DNA of 51,866 bases. It comes from Crocinitomicaceae bacterium (GTDB lineage Bacteria > Bacteroidota > Bacteroidia > Flavobacteriales_D > Crocinitomicaceae). How positions within the stretch are numbered: the first letter of the stretch is position 1; every line of letters starts with the position of its first letter. Below the pieces are notes generated by a model. It ran no database searches. It was not told where the DNA came from and saw nothing but the letters and a program-made list of their open reading frames with translations. The position numbers were made by a program, and so were the translations under genes. Positions 39,383 to 50,026 of the stretch are shown in pieces. The stretch covers positions 1-51,866 of the forward strand of contig JAFIEX010000003.1 in NCBI GenBank assembly GCA_020832365.1. Direction: 5' to 3'.

Positions 39383-40054
39383 TTAATGCTTATTTTCTAT
39401 CCAATCCAGGGCAATTGTTCCAAATCCGCTATTGGCCCAACCGAAAACTTGTTCATTGTGATCTACAAATAAGAAATAAGGAAATTTACCCATAGCTATT
39501 TCTGCTAAATCATCGGTGTTTTGCGCGGTCAAAACCTTTATATCTGGCAACAATCTATTCTGGTAAAACTGCGTAGCTTCTTCAGATGAGTTTAACAAGA
39601 TGATTTGCAGTTGTAAATTGGAGTTTCTATTTTGCAAAAGGTTGAGTGTTGGAATTCTTTCTTTACAAAATCGGCAATTAGGTAAGGCCAGCATGGTAAG
39701 TCCTTTGTTTAATGATAATTCGCTTGGTGTTTTAGAAATGCTTTGCTGTTCATGGCTAAAGTCGCCTTCATAAATGGGGTTTAAAGCAAAGGACAAACCA
39801 GATAAAGCCAATAGAATTACTGTTTTTAGCAGATGATTTTTCCACTTTTCTAATTTTTGAAAAACTAATCCAGTTTGGATAGCCAGAATTATTATAGCAA
39901 TGAGGGTTAAACCGTATGGAAGAATCTTAGAATTAGTCCAAGATAAACCCATATCAAAACTGTTTAACTGAATACTTCGGTGCATTAGCATAAAACTTAA
40001 CACTAAGATGCTAGGAGTTATAATTTTTTTATAATTGGGTTTATGATTTTCCAT
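39383..40054 (-). CDS. Membrane-anchored thioredoxin-like protein
   Basis: Three predicted TMs, then LPNCRFCKERIPTLNLL and FPYFLFVDHNEQVFGW. Confidence 0.6.
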   Translation of the reverse strand: MENHKPNYKKIITPSILVLSFMLMHRSIQLNSFDMGLSWTNSKILPYGLTLIAIIILAIQTGLVFQKLEKWKNHLLKTVILLALSGLSFALNPIYEGDFSHEQQSISKTPSELSLNKGLTMLALPNCRFCKERIPTLNLLQNRNSNLQLQIILLNSSEEATQFYQNRLLPDIKVLTAQNTDDLAEIAMGKFPYFLFVDHNEQVFGWANSGFGTIALDWIENKH

Positions 40055-40076
40055 AGCTACTAGATAAGCATATAAA

Positions 40077-42185
40077 CTATTCTTCTAAATTAATATTAAA
40101 ATCGGAAGTAAAGCACAGTTTTCCCGATTTTGCTGTGTCATTACCCGGGATTAAAAAACCAGTAATTTTGGTTGTTTTCCCTTTTTCTAAGAGTTGGACT
40201 AGCTGATTATTCGTGAGTTTTTTACCCATAAAATCAAAGGGAAGCACAAAATTACACCCTTCTTTGTATCGATTACAGCCGTAAGCTTTTTTTCCTTTCA
40301 ACAACTTACCTTCTTTACATTTTGGGCATTGAATATCTTCAATTGCTTTTTTTTGCGTTGTTTTTTTAGTGCTTTTTTCAGCTGCTGGCTTTTCTTTATC
40401 GGGAAGAATAGTGATGTTTTTATCATACTTCTTGAAAAGCACTTCATTGGTTAATTCAACAACCATAGCAACTAATTCTTCTTTGAAACGGTTTGGTTCA
40501 TATTCACCTTTTTCAATGCTCCGAAGCTTTTTTTCCCAATCTCCAGTTAGCGCAGGTGATTTGAGTGTTTTATTGTCAATGATTTGAATTAGATCTATCC
40601 CCGTCTGTGTGGCAATAATATTTTTTCGTTGTCGTGTAATGTACTTCCGACGGAATAAAGTTTCTATGATGTTGGCTCTTGTAGATGGCCTGCCTATTCC
40701 ATTGTCTTTGAGCATTTCTCTCATTTCCTCATCCTTGACTTGCTTTCCAGCGGTTTCCATTGCGCGGAGTAAAGTTGCCTCAGTGTATGGCTTTGGGGGA
40801 GTGGTTTGCTTTTGATCCACTCTGGGCGTATGCGGACCTTTTTCTCCCTGTACAAAAGTGGGCATTATTTTTTCTTCCTCTTTTTTGTCATTTTCTTTAT
40901 TGGTTTGATAAACAAAACGCCAACCATCGGATAACACTTGCTTTCCAGTAGCTTTAAATTCTAGCTTTAGCACATGACCAACGACAGTAGTGTTACTGAC
41001 CTTACAATCAGGATAGAAATTCGCTATGAATCTTCTTGTAATGGTATCATAAACCTTTTGTTCATCGGGTGAAATACCAGAGGCAGCAACTCCAGTAGGA
41101 ATTATCGCATGGTGGTCAGTCACTTTTTTATCGTCAAAAACTTGCTTCGATTTTTTAATAGGTTTTCCTAGTAGAGGAGCTGTTAATGTATTGTAATAAT
41201 TCAGTTTCTCTAATATACCTTTAATTTTTGGGTAGAGGTCGCTTGGTAAATAAGTGGTATCTACTCTCGGATAGGTTACAATTTTCTTTTCATATAAACT
41301 TTGAACATGCTTCAAAGTGTTTTCAGCAGAGAAACCAAATTTTTTATTACACTCCACTTGCAATGCCGTAAGATCGAAGAGTCTTGGTGGTTTTTCTGTT
41401 CCTTCTTTCTGCTCGAAAGAGAGAATCTCGAAGGGTTCAGTTTGGATTTTTTCTAATGCGTATTCGGCTTTTTCTTGCTTTTTAATTTTCCCTAAAATAC
41501 TATTGAATTCAGTATCTCGATAAACTGTTCTTAACTCCCAGTAGTCTTCGGGCTTAAAGTTTTCAATTTCTAAATGACGTTGCACAATCATCGCTAAAGT
41601 TGGTGTTTGCACACGCCCAATGGAAAGCACTTGTTTTTGTTGTCCAAATTTTTTGGTGAAAAGTCTTGTTGCGTTAATACCTAATAACCAATCTCCGATT
41701 GCTCTGGCATTTCCAGCAGCGTATAAGCTGTCGAATTTTTCAGCATCTCTGAGGTTTTGAAAGCCCTCTTTAATGGCTTCTTCTGTCAAAGAACTGATCC
41801 ATAATCTTTTGACGGGCGCTTTACATTTTGCTAAATGTAAAACCCAACGCTGAATAAGCTCGCCCTCTTGTCCAGCATCCCCACAATTAATTACCATTTC
41901 GCAATTTTGAACAAGTCTGGTAATAACGTGAAATTGTTTTTGCACCCCGCTGTCTTCCATGACTTTAATTCCAAAGCGTGAAGGCACAATTGGTAATTGT
42001 CTTAGATTCCAATATTTCCATTCTTCCGCATAGTCATGTGGTTCTTTAAGTGTGCAAAGATGTCCGAAAGTCCAAGTTACTTGATAGCCATTACCTTCAT
42101 AATACCCATCTTTTCTTTGAGTAGCGCCAATGACTTGAGCGATATCTTTGGCTACACTTGGTTTTTCAGCAATACAAACTTTCAC
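40077..42185 (-). CDS. topB: DNA topoisomerase III
   Basis: MKVCIAEKPSVAKDIAQVIG, SIGRVQTPTLAMIV, YPRVDTTYLPSDLY; C-terminal Cys4 zinc motif. Confidence 0.95.
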   Translation of the reverse strand: MKVCIAEKPSVAKDIAQVIGATQRKDGYYEGNGYQVTWTFGHLCTLKEPHDYAEEWKYWNLRQLPIVPSRFGIKVMEDSGVQKQFHVITRLVQNCEMVINCGDAGQEGELIQRWVLHLAKCKAPVKRLWISSLTEEAIKEGFQNLRDAEKFDSLYAAGNARAIGDWLLGINATRLFTKKFGQQKQVLSIGRVQTPTLAMIVQRHLEIENFKPEDYWELRTVYRDTEFNSILGKIKKQEKAEYALEKIQTEPFEILSFEQKEGTEKPPRLFDLTALQVECNKKFGFSAENTLKHVQSLYEKKIVTYPRVDTTYLPSDLYPKIKGILEKLNYYNTLTAPLLGKPIKKSKQVFDDKKVTDHHAIIPTGVAASGISPDEQKVYDTITRRFIANFYPDCKVSNTTVVGHVLKLEFKATGKQVLSDGWRFVYQTNKENDKKEEEKIMPTFVQGEKGPHTPRVDQKQTTPPKPYTEATLLRAMETAGKQVKDEEMREMLKDNGIGRPSTRANIIETLFRRKYITRQRKNIIATQTGIDLIQIIDNKTLKSPALTGDWEKKLRSIEKGEYEPNRFKEELVAMVVELTNEVLFKKYDKNITILPDKEKPAAEKSTKKTTQKKAIEDIQCPKCKEGKLLKGKKAYGCNRYKEGCNFVLPFDFMGKKLTNNQLVQLLEKGKTTKITGFLIPGNDTAKSGKLCFTSDFNINLEE

Positions 42186-42214
42186 TTCAATAAAATTTAA
42201 TTCAATCTATCGTT

Positions 42215-42727
42215 TTAATGCTTTGACCATTTGAAAATTTGAAAAGCAAAAGGATGTTTTTCATCCGAATTTTGTTCTTGTACTAATATTTTGCTGAAAC
42301 TTGTTTTGTCGAATTTTGGAAAAAAAGTATCTGCATCTAGTGCAGCATCAACTTCTGTTAAGAAAATTTCGTCAATATCACATTCCTCGAAGGCCAGTGA
42401 ATAGATTTGTGCCCCACCAATGATGAAAATTTTTTGTTCTGGTGTAATCCATTTTGCGATATTTTCTAATGCCGATGTTAAGTTGGGATATACTGTAGCT
42501 CCATCGGCTTTAAATTGGGTGTTGCGCGATAGTACAATATTTTCTCTATGCGATAGGGGCCGATACTTTTCTGGAATTGAATCCCAATTTTTTCTACCCA
42601 TGATGACCACATGTCCCTGTGTGGTTTCTTTAAAAAAACGCATGTCATTGGGCAAATGCCATAGTAAGTCATTGTTTTTCCCAATGCCTCGGTTCTTATC
42701 CATTGCTGCGATGATGCTTACCTTCAT
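42215..42727 (-). CDS. folA: Dihydrofolate reductase
   Basis: AAMDKNRGIGKNNDLLWHLPNDMRFFKETT, VIMGRKNWDSIP. Confidence 0.97.
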   Translation of the reverse strand: MKVSIIAAMDKNRGIGKNNDLLWHLPNDMRFFKETTQGHVVIMGRKNWDSIPEKYRPLSHRENIVLSRNTQFKADGATVYPNLTSALENIAKWITPEQKIFIIGGAQIYSLAFEECDIDEIFLTEVDAALDADTFFPKFDKTSFSKILVQEQNSDEKHPFAFQIFKWSKH

Positions 42728-42736
42728 AGTTATAAA

Positions 42737-43531
42737 TTAAACGGCAACTGGTGCTTTTATGTGTGGATGTGGGTCGTAATTTTCCAAAGTGAAGTCCTCA
42801 TATTTGAATTGAAATAGGTCTTTGACTGCTGGATTCATGCGCATCGTTGGTAAGGGACGAAAATCTCTTGTAAGCTGAAGCTTTGCTTGCTCAAAATGAT
42901 TGTGATACAAGTGCACATCTCCAAAAGTATGGATGAACTCACCAGGTTTTAAATCACAAACTTGGGCGAGCATCATGGTCAATAAGGCATAACTCGCAAT
43001 GTTAAACGGCACACCTAAAAAAGTATCTGCAGAGCGTTGATATAATTGACAGCTAAGTTTACCATCAGCTACATAGAATTGAAAAAGGCAATGGCAAGGA
43101 GGAAGGGCCATTTTTTCCACATCGGAAACATTCCAAGCACTCACAATTAATCGCCGTGAATTGGGGTTGTTTTTTATTTGATTCACCAAATTGGCAATTT
43201 GATCAATAGATTGGCCATCCGGTGTAGGCCAAGATCGCCACTGGTATCCATAAACAGGTCCTAAATTTCCGTTTTCATCAGCCCATTCATCCCAAATCGA
43301 AACTTTATTTTCCTTCAAATACTGGATGTTGGTATCACCACTTAAAAACCATAGTAATTCGTGTATAATAGAGCGCAAGTGCAATTTTTTTGTGGTGAGA
43401 CAAGGAAACCCTTCATTTAAGTCAAAACGCATTTGGTAACCAAAAACAGATCGTGTTCCAGTGCCTGTTCTGTCACCTCTATCTACACCATTATCTAAAA
43501 TATGTTGTAAGAGTTGATGATATTGTTCCAT
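42737..43531 (-). CDS. thyA: Thymidylate synthase
   Basis: [51 protein letters not shown]. Confidence 0.98.
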   Translation of the reverse strand: MEQYHQLLQHILDNGVDRGDRTGTGTRSVFGYQMRFDLNEGFPCLTTKKLHLRSIIHELLWFLSGDTNIQYLKENKVSIWDEWADENGNLGPVYGYQWRSWPTPDGQSIDQIANLVNQIKNNPNSRRLIVSAWNVSDVEKMALPPCHCLFQFYVADGKLSCQLYQRSADTFLGVPFNIASYALLTMMLAQVCDLKPGEFIHTFGDVHLYHNHFEQAKLQLTRDFRPLPTMRMNPAVKDLFQFKYEDFTLENYDPHPHIKAPVAV

Positions 43532-43572
43532 ATTTGATTTTTGAAGCCACTAATTTAATGGAAAACTTCAAA

Positions 43573-44694
43573 TTAGAGCTGGAATAATTCGCCTGAAATG
43601 TAATCCGCTCTTAATTTGCCTTGTTGTGTTAAAATTATTTTTCCGTTTTCTTCTATGATCCAGCCCGCTGAAATGAAGTTGTTGAGTTGCTTATAAAATG
43701 CTTCTGGAATTTTGGTTTTTGTCTCCCAATTGGCTAAATCAAACCCCCAAATGGTGCGGAGTCCTGTCATGACGGCTTCATTCCATAAATCTTTTTCAGT
43801 TAGCGCTTCCTCCTCGAAGTATAGCTCATTTTTTTCAAGTTGTTGTAGGTATTTTCGGTTGGACGAAATATTCCATCTTCTTTTAGGCGATATAAAGGAG
43901 TGTGCCGATGGACCAACACCTATATACGGCACCATTTTCCAATAATTACTGTTATGTTGAGCGTAATGTCCATCTTTGGCAAAATTGGAGATTTCATATT
44001 GTATATAGCCTGCTTTTTCCAAATATGATACGACAAATAAAAATTGTTCGGCTTGATGATCTTCCTCTGGAAGTTTTACCAAATTATTTTTTTGCTGATG
44101 GTGTAGTACCGTTTTTTCTTCTACAGTTAGGCAATAGCATGAAATATGTTCTGGCGCTAATGTCACTAACTTTGATAAATTTTTTTCAAGTTTTTCAAGA
44201 TTGCTATTGGGTAATCCATAAATTAAGTCCACAGTGAGCTGAAAATCCATTTTTTTGGCGAGTTCAATTGCTCGAATGGCTTCTTCGCTGCGATGCGCTC
44301 TATTCATCCACGCTAAATCTTCATTATCAAAAGACTGCACGCCTATACTTAATCTATTGACTTTGTTTTTTTTCCATTGTGCAAGAACTAAATCATTGAT
44401 ATCATCTGGATTGGCTTCTAACGTTATTTCTGGACTTTCGCAAATGCTGTAATTGGTATATACAGCAGTAATGATGGCATTCAATTCACTTTCCAACAAT
44501 AAAGAGGGGGTGCCACCACCAAAGTAAATGGTTGTGATTTCTTCTTTGGTAAAGGTTGCTTTTCTACTGACTATTTCTTTGATAATACCGTCTATCATTT
44601 CCTTTCGGTATGCTTCGAATGTGGTAGAAAAGTGAAAGTCACAGTAGGTACAGGCTTGTTTACAAAAAGGGATGTGTATGTATAGTCCAGCCAT
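43573..44694 (-). CDS. hemW: HemW-like radical SAM protein
   Basis: LYIHIPFCKQACTYCDFHFS, IYFGGGTPSLL, RLSIGVQSF. Confidence 0.94.
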   Translation of the reverse strand: MAGLYIHIPFCKQACTYCDFHFSTTFEAYRKEMIDGIIKEIVSRKATFTKEEITTIYFGGGTPSLLLESELNAIITAVYTNYSICESPEITLEANPDDINDLVLAQWKKNKVNRLSIGVQSFDNEDLAWMNRAHRSEEAIRAIELAKKMDFQLTVDLIYGLPNSNLEKLEKNLSKLVTLAPEHISCYCLTVEEKTVLHHQQKNNLVKLPEEDHQAEQFLFVVSYLEKAGYIQYEISNFAKDGHYAQHNSNYWKMVPYIGVGPSAHSFISPKRRWNISSNRKYLQQLEKNELYFEEEALTEKDLWNEAVMTGLRTIWGFDLANWETKTKIPEAFYKQLNNFISAGWIIEENGKIILTQQGKLRADYISGELFQL

Positions 44695-44698
44695 GTAT

Positions 44699-46000
44699 TT
44701 ATTGCTTTAAAAATGGTGCTTTAGGGTTGGTATAAATGTAAACACCTATCAAAAGAGCCAACATTCCAGGCGATTTATACCTTACGAGAGCTCCTGCTAT
44801 TGGGGTTGTCCAGCCAACAATGATGATTAACAAAAGACCAGAAAAAATAAAAAACAGTGCCGCATTTTTGTAATCCGTTATTGGATTGATTGACTTCTTC
44901 CAAATCATCCAAAATAGCAGGAACAAAATGAATAAGTTTTCCCCAACTGCGAGCCATTGCAGTGCCCCTTTAGTTTGCCAAGGTAGCGGCTGAAAAAAAC
45001 TATGGAACAAAGCTTCAGGAACTCCTTTGATTAAGCCAGTTATGGAAGGCTCTAGGGGTTCTGTTTTAAATAAGCTTCCGGCGTCTTTTAGTTCGCCAAG
45101 TGCGATCATGTCTTGCTGCTTCAAAGTGATTAATTCAATTACCTCAAACTCTGGGGATATACGGTGGTAATTCATTCCCAAAAGAACCATTAAGCATAAT
45201 GCAAAGCAGTATTTTGGAACAAGCCATTTTTCGCCGGTATATCTAACAATAATAAAACCAATTGCTCCAGAAATGAAAGCAGCAAGCACATAAAATTTCA
45301 CTTGAAAAAGTAAGAAAAGTAAGCCAAATAGAAGTAGTCCCCACCAGTACCATTTGCGACTATCTTGTTTAAAGATTTTTAAGATGCTGAAGATCAGAAA
45401 TCCTAAAGCAAAAAACAAGATGGCTTCTTTTAATACGCCGCTACTCCATAAAAGAACTGAGGGTAAAAAGAATACGATTAAAAGTAAAAAGTAATCTGTT
45501 TTCTCAACGAACATTAGTGCCGACTTGTAAATTGCTGTTAGTCCAACTAACGAGAAAAAGCACATGAAAACAGTGTGCACATGATAGTGCCCGAATGAAA
45601 AAATTCGGATTAATGCATTCACTCGAATAATGGCATGAGAATCATTGTAGAGTGAACTTTGGTAAACCCGATACCAATTATTCATTTGGTCATAGTATTC
45701 TGTATGGAAAAATTCAGATTTATTGTTTACACCAAAAAGCATTTTGAAAAAATCCAAGGGTTGGGTGTAGAGTGCCTTTGTCATGTGGTAGCTATCATCG
45801 AAGTATTTGAAAATATCTGAACTGAAACGATCTTGATAGGTGTTGGTGTAAATCCAATAAAGAAAAAAACCTACCCCAATTTTAACCCAAAAAATACCTA
45901 CAAAAATTGGTGCTTTGAATGGTAAGTCTTTAAAAAAACGAAGACGTAAGATTAACCCACTAAAAATAAGCGCATAAAATATGGTAAGTGCAATCTCCAA
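44699..46000 (-). CDS. Hypothetical polytopic membrane protein
   Basis: 433 aa with many hydrophobic segments; no recognised motif. Confidence 0.6.
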   Translation of the reverse strand: MEIALTIFYALIFSGLILRLRFFKDLPFKAPIFVGIFWVKIGVGFFLYWIYTNTYQDRFSSDIFKYFDDSYHMTKALYTQPLDFFKMLFGVNNKSEFFHTEYYDQMNNWYRVYQSSLYNDSHAIIRVNALIRIFSFGHYHVHTVFMCFFSLVGLTAIYKSALMFVEKTDYFLLLIVFFLPSVLLWSSGVLKEAILFFALGFLIFSILKIFKQDSRKWYWWGLLLFGLLFLLFQVKFYVLAAFISGAIGFIIVRYTGEKWLVPKYCFALCLMVLLGMNYHRISPEFEVIELITLKQQDMIALGELKDAGSLFKTEPLEPSITGLIKGVPEALFHSFFQPLPWQTKGALQWLAVGENLFILFLLFWMIWKKSINPITDYKNAALFFIFSGLLLIIIVGWTTPIAGALVRYKSPGMLALLIGVYIYTNPKAPFLKQ

Positions 46001-46160
46001 AACTGTTGTTTTCTTGATTTACAAAGCTAATACTTTTGACCATATGCTTAATTTTTGTGTTGAATAAAAAAGTGTTTCACGGAAAATCACTAAATTGCGG
46101 ACATTATTATTAATAATTGCTATGAATATAAATCATTCAGTTCGAAACAATACAATTAAC

Positions 46161-48362
46161 ATGAAAAACATTTTTATTTTTTTTGGATTACTTTTTTTAT
46201 TTATTTCAGCAGCCTTTTCTCAAGTTGCTAAAAATGCCGGAGCCAATATGTTTGAAACAGAGTTGTTGGCGCTGTCTAAGTCAGAAAGTCCAGTGCTTTG
46301 GCAAAAATTTTATTCCGATTATGATTTAATTAAAAAGGATGGTGAGTGGTACGTCGGTATTGCAGCAATTGTGAATAAAGATGTTATTTCCACAAGTGAG
46401 CTGAAAAGTCTTGGTGTTTTAAACGACACGAAGCTAAATGAATTATGGACATTTCGAGTTCCTTTGGTAAATTATTTTGCATTTACAAGTTTAGCAGGGT
46501 TGAAATACATTGAGATAGCTGAGCCTGTGGAGCCATTTTTAGAATTGGATCGCCCATCAGCACGTGTGGATAGCGTACATGAAGGTTTAGGTGGATTGAT
46601 GCAGGCATATACAGGTAAGGGAGTTGTTGTGGCAATTATCGATTGGGGATTTGATTATTCGCATCCTACGTTTTTTGATAGTACGTTAACTAATTATAGG
46701 GTATCTCGCGCTTGGGATCAGAATAAATTTGATGGGACACCGCCGAATGGCTATAACTTTGGAGCTGAGTATATAGGTGAGACAGCTTTATTGGAAGCCG
46801 CCCATGATACGAATTATGTTTTTGGTTATAGTTCTCATGGCTCTCATGTTGGTGGCATTGCAGCGGGGTCTGGTGGTGGAGGTCCATATATTGGTGCTGC
46901 ACCCGATGCGGAATTGATTTTTATTTCGCTTAGAAGAGATGCACCATCATTTATTGACGCTATTTCCTATGTCACTAATTATGCTGCCATGGTGAATAAA
47001 CCTTATGTTGTAAACATGAGCTTTGGCAGTCATCTTGGCCCTCATGATGGAACAGATTTAAAGAACTTTGGTATCGATATTTTACATGGTCCAGGGAAAG
47101 TATTTGTTGGCTCTGCTGGAAACAACGGTACACCAGGAGCAAACTTCCATTTAGATTATGACTTTTCAACGAACCCTGATGATACCATAAAGACGGTTGT
47201 CAATTTTTCAAATCCTCCGGGTAGTTTTGGCCAAACATTATCCATGTGGGGTTCTGAGAATTCTTCCTTTGGTGTTTCAATTGCATTGTCAGATGAACAT
47301 TTTAATGTTGTACATCAAACACCTTATTACCATGCATCTCAAGAGCCAAATTTTATTGATACTTTGTTGTTAGGTGGAGATACGTTGATTATTCGTGTAG
47401 CGACTACTGCAAGTTTTTTCTTGAATAATAAGCCTAATATCCGTATGGAAATTAAAAATACATCTGCCAATAGAGTGGTTCTGCATGCTACTTCGGTAAA
47501 TAGTCATTTGCATATCTGGAACAACGTTAGAATGAACAATAGATACACGAATTGGGGGGTTGCATTAACTTCTAACTTCCCAGACGCTATTGCAGGGGAT
47601 AATGATTATGGTTTAGGAGAACCTGCGGGTTGTGGAAAGAATGTGATTACTGTTGCTTCTTATAGGGCAAAGTTTTTTACGCTTTCTGGGAATGCATTAT
47701 ACGGAAATATTTCGAATTTCAGTAGTTTTGGGCCTACTGTTGATGAGCGAGTTAAGCCTGATATTGCCTCAACGGGACAGTCAGTTTGGTCATCTGTCAA
47801 TTCTTATGATATCACACAAAATCATGCTCATCCTATTGAAATGAATGGAAGAGAATATGGTTTTGCTGTATTTTCAGGAACATCGATGTCAGGTCCAATG
47901 GTGGCTGGTATAGTAGCTTTAATGTTAGAGGCGAATCCGGTGATGAGCGCAACACAAGCGAAAGAAATTTTGAAAGAAACAGCAAGACTAGATGAATTTA
48001 CTGGAAATATTGGTCCAAATGGTCATTTGCAATGGGGCTGGGGAAAAGCGAATGCATTGGCAGCTGTAAAGGCAGCAGAGGTTTTGGCTAGTGATGCTAA
48101 TTTGACGATGGATCAAATGGTTTTTGACTTGTTTCCAAATCCAGCAACTGATTTTGTGAATATTAAAGTGAATGATGACAGCCACAACGGGATTTCTGAT
48201 ATTGTTGTTTATGATTTACAAGGAAAAGAATGGCTGCAAGAAGAGGCTGGTGGAAAAAATGAGTTGAAGTTATCGGTATCAGATTTACCTGCTGGAACTT
48301 ATTTAGTACTGGTTAAGACAAAGGGGGCTTTTGGTGTGAAGAAAATGGTTGTGGGATTGTAG
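46161..48362 (+). CDS. Subtilisin-like S8 protease with T9SS type A C-terminal sorting domain
   Basis: VVAIIDWGFDYSHP, SHGSHVGGIAAG, SGTSMSGPMVAGI triad motifs; C-terminal DLFPNPATDFVNI...LPAGTYLV; start MKNIFIFF preferred. Confidence 0.92.
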   Translation: MKNIFIFFGLLFLFISAAFSQVAKNAGANMFETELLALSKSESPVLWQKFYSDYDLIKKDGEWYVGIAAIVNKDVISTSELKSLGVLNDTKLNELWTFRVPLVNYFAFTSLAGLKYIEIAEPVEPFLELDRPSARVDSVHEGLGGLMQAYTGKGVVVAIIDWGFDYSHPTFFDSTLTNYRVSRAWDQNKFDGTPPNGYNFGAEYIGETALLEAAHDTNYVFGYSSHGSHVGGIAAGSGGGGPYIGAAPDAELIFISLRRDAPSFIDAISYVTNYAAMVNKPYVVNMSFGSHLGPHDGTDLKNFGIDILHGPGKVFVGSAGNNGTPGANFHLDYDFSTNPDDTIKTVVNFSNPPGSFGQTLSMWGSENSSFGVSIALSDEHFNVVHQTPYYHASQEPNFIDTLLLGGDTLIIRVATTASFFLNNKPNIRMEIKNTSANRVVLHATSVNSHLHIWNNVRMNNRYTNWGVALTSNFPDAIAGDNDYGLGEPAGCGKNVITVASYRAKFFTLSGNALYGNISNFSSFGPTVDERVKPDIASTGQSVWSSVNSYDITQNHAHPIEMNGREYGFAVFSGTSMSGPMVAGIVALMLEANPVMSATQAKEILKETARLDEFTGNIGPNGHLQWGWGKANALAAVKAAEVLASDANLTMDQMVFDLFPNPATDFVNIKVNDDSHNGISDIVVYDLQGKEWLQEEAGGKNELKLSVSDLPAGTYLVLVKTKGAFGVKKMVVGL

Positions 48363-48545
48363 ATGAGTTGATTTTACGCTTCGACTTCGCTTAGCTCAAG
48401 GATTGTAGGATTGAGGATTTTGGGATTGTAGATTTAAGGATTGACGATTGGTAGATTTTAGATTGATTGATTTTGAGATTGGTTGATTTTGGATTGATGA
48501 TTTTAGATTAAAGGGGGGATTTTTGAAGGATTCTTAGTTTTTGGT
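48353..48545 (+). repeat. GATTGTAGATT-family C-poor repeat tract with GCTTCGACTTCGCT element
   Basis: Begins within the protease stop (gggattgTAG) and continues to the next gene; GCTTCGACTTCGCT at 48378-48391. Confidence 0.9.
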
Positions 48546-49283
48546 ATGAGATGTAAAGTGGGCTTTATAATTGTTTTGATTTTCAGTTTAACTAGTTGTC
48601 AGCTGGTATTGGTTAGAGGCTTTTTAGGTTTCAATGTTAATGCTGATATTTTAAGTGAAAAGGAGGAGCAAAAACTTTGTAAAAAAAGAAATATACCTAA
48701 TTCACAGGCTTTTGTTTTTAAGGATAGCAGTTATTATTACAAACTAGATAATTGGTACAAGGAGAAATTTGAAGATAGCTTACGCTGGAAATCAGATAGT
48801 TCTGAATACAAAAAATTACGTGAAGCCTATAAAGATGATTTTCAGCCTGTGCAAATGCGGTTTTTTGACCCCAATGGTAAAGAAGTGTTACAGTTACTGA
48901 ACTGTCATGTAAATCCTTTTTTGTTTTTAAACCCTTTCAGGGCTGCATGGAATATAGAGGGTGCATTAGATAATTTCCCTCCTGAAATAGCAGGTGGAGA
49001 TTTTTCGAGAGCGCAAGATTTGAATTTTTTATTAACAGACTTAGAGAATGTTTTTTCACGTGAGCCATTGGCTGATGATGTTTCGATTGACGAGACTTAT
49101 GTTGTGGTAATTATTTGGAATAATATCTTAAGAAAGTACAGTAGAAAGTTAATTAGGACTATGCGACGATACGCAAAGAGAAATTCAGATAAGGAAATTG
49201 TTTTTGTTTATGTTTTGAATCATAATGTGTTGATTTCTGAGGCTTTAAAAGCTGTTGAAAAGGATGAGGATAGGGGATATTAG
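48546..49283 (+). CDS. Hypothetical lipoprotein
   Basis: 245 aa, lipobox SLTSC, no recognised domain. Confidence 0.7.
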   Translation: MRCKVGFIIVLIFSLTSCQLVLVRGFLGFNVNADILSEKEEQKLCKKRNIPNSQAFVFKDSSYYYKLDNWYKEKFEDSLRWKSDSSEYKKLREAYKDDFQPVQMRFFDPNGKEVLQLLNCHVNPFLFLNPFRAAWNIEGALDNFPPEIAGGDFSRAQDLNFLLTDLENVFSREPLADDVSIDETYVVVIIWNNILRKYSRKLIRTMRRYAKRNSDKEIVFVYVLNHNVLISEALKAVEKDEDRGY

Positions 49284-49350
49284 GATTTTGGGATTGTAGA
49301 TTTAAGGATTGACGATTGGTTAAATTTGGATTGTAGATTGAGGATTTTAG
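49281..49350 (+). repeat. GATTGTAGATT-family repeat tract
   Basis: Contains an exact 39-bp copy (49282-49320) of 48414-48452; overlaps the stop codon of the lipoprotein gene. Confidence 0.92.
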
Positions 49351-49493
49351 ATTTTCTTTGTGGTTGCCTTAGGCGGTGTAGTAATTTGGTGTTGAATGTT
49401 TTTTTTATTCAGGATTTTAAACTAGTGTAGAATGCAAAAAAAAGGAAGAGCGTATTTAATTCTCTCCCTTAATTAATTGATTTATGCTATTTA

Positions 49494-49967
49494 TTATTTC
49501 AGGAAAGCCGTGAGCATCCAATGTTGTTTTTCTGTTCTTTTTATATATCCTATTATCAGGTCTTCTGTTGCTAAATCGTTCACGTTTTCAGCCGCATCGA
49601 CCGCATCGACCATAAAAGAAAGTAATACCTCGAAGTCATTGAGTATCTCTGTAACCATGTCTTTTGCAGTGAGATCGGTCCCAGTTTCTTTAATTTCCGC
49701 TGTATTTAAGTATTCTTGAAGCGTGCTCATTGGTTTTTTTCCAAACACCCTAATGCGCTCTGCTATTTCATCAATTTGAATTTTAACAGCATTGTATTCT
49801 TGTTCAAAAAGTTCATGCAGTTCGAAGAAATCATGTCCTTCTACATTCCAGTGATAATTTCTTAACTTTTGATAATGCACGTGCAGGTTTGCTAATAATG
49901 TGTTTAAATGTTCAACGACTTTTTTCGTTTCGTCTGAATCAAATCCTAATTTTCTGTAAGTTTTCAT
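49494..49967 (-). CDS. dps: Dps/ferritin-like DNA-binding protein
   Basis: LRNYHWNVEGHDFFELHELFEQEYNAVKIQIDEIAERIRVFG. Confidence 0.92.
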   Translation of the reverse strand: MKTYRKLGFDSDETKKVVEHLNTLLANLHVHYQKLRNYHWNVEGHDFFELHELFEQEYNAVKIQIDEIAERIRVFGKKPMSTLQEYLNTAEIKETGTDLTAKDMVTEILNDFEVLLSFMVDAVDAAENVNDLATEDLIIGYIKRTEKQHWMLTAFLK

Positions 49968-50026
49968 TTTTATTTTTTTATTTGTTTAACATGCTGGTAT
50001 CATATTTTAGTGTTTTTGTTGTGGCG

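Noticed and set aside
40077-42185. topB (and radC at 34233) as markers of an integrative element
   Set aside because: Both sit among housekeeping genes with no integrase, relaxase, tra genes or att-like repeats; chromosomal copies are common.
48414-49320. IS element or transposon bounded by the 39-bp repeats
   Set aside because: Repeats are direct, not inverted; no transposase; enclosed gene is a lipoprotein.
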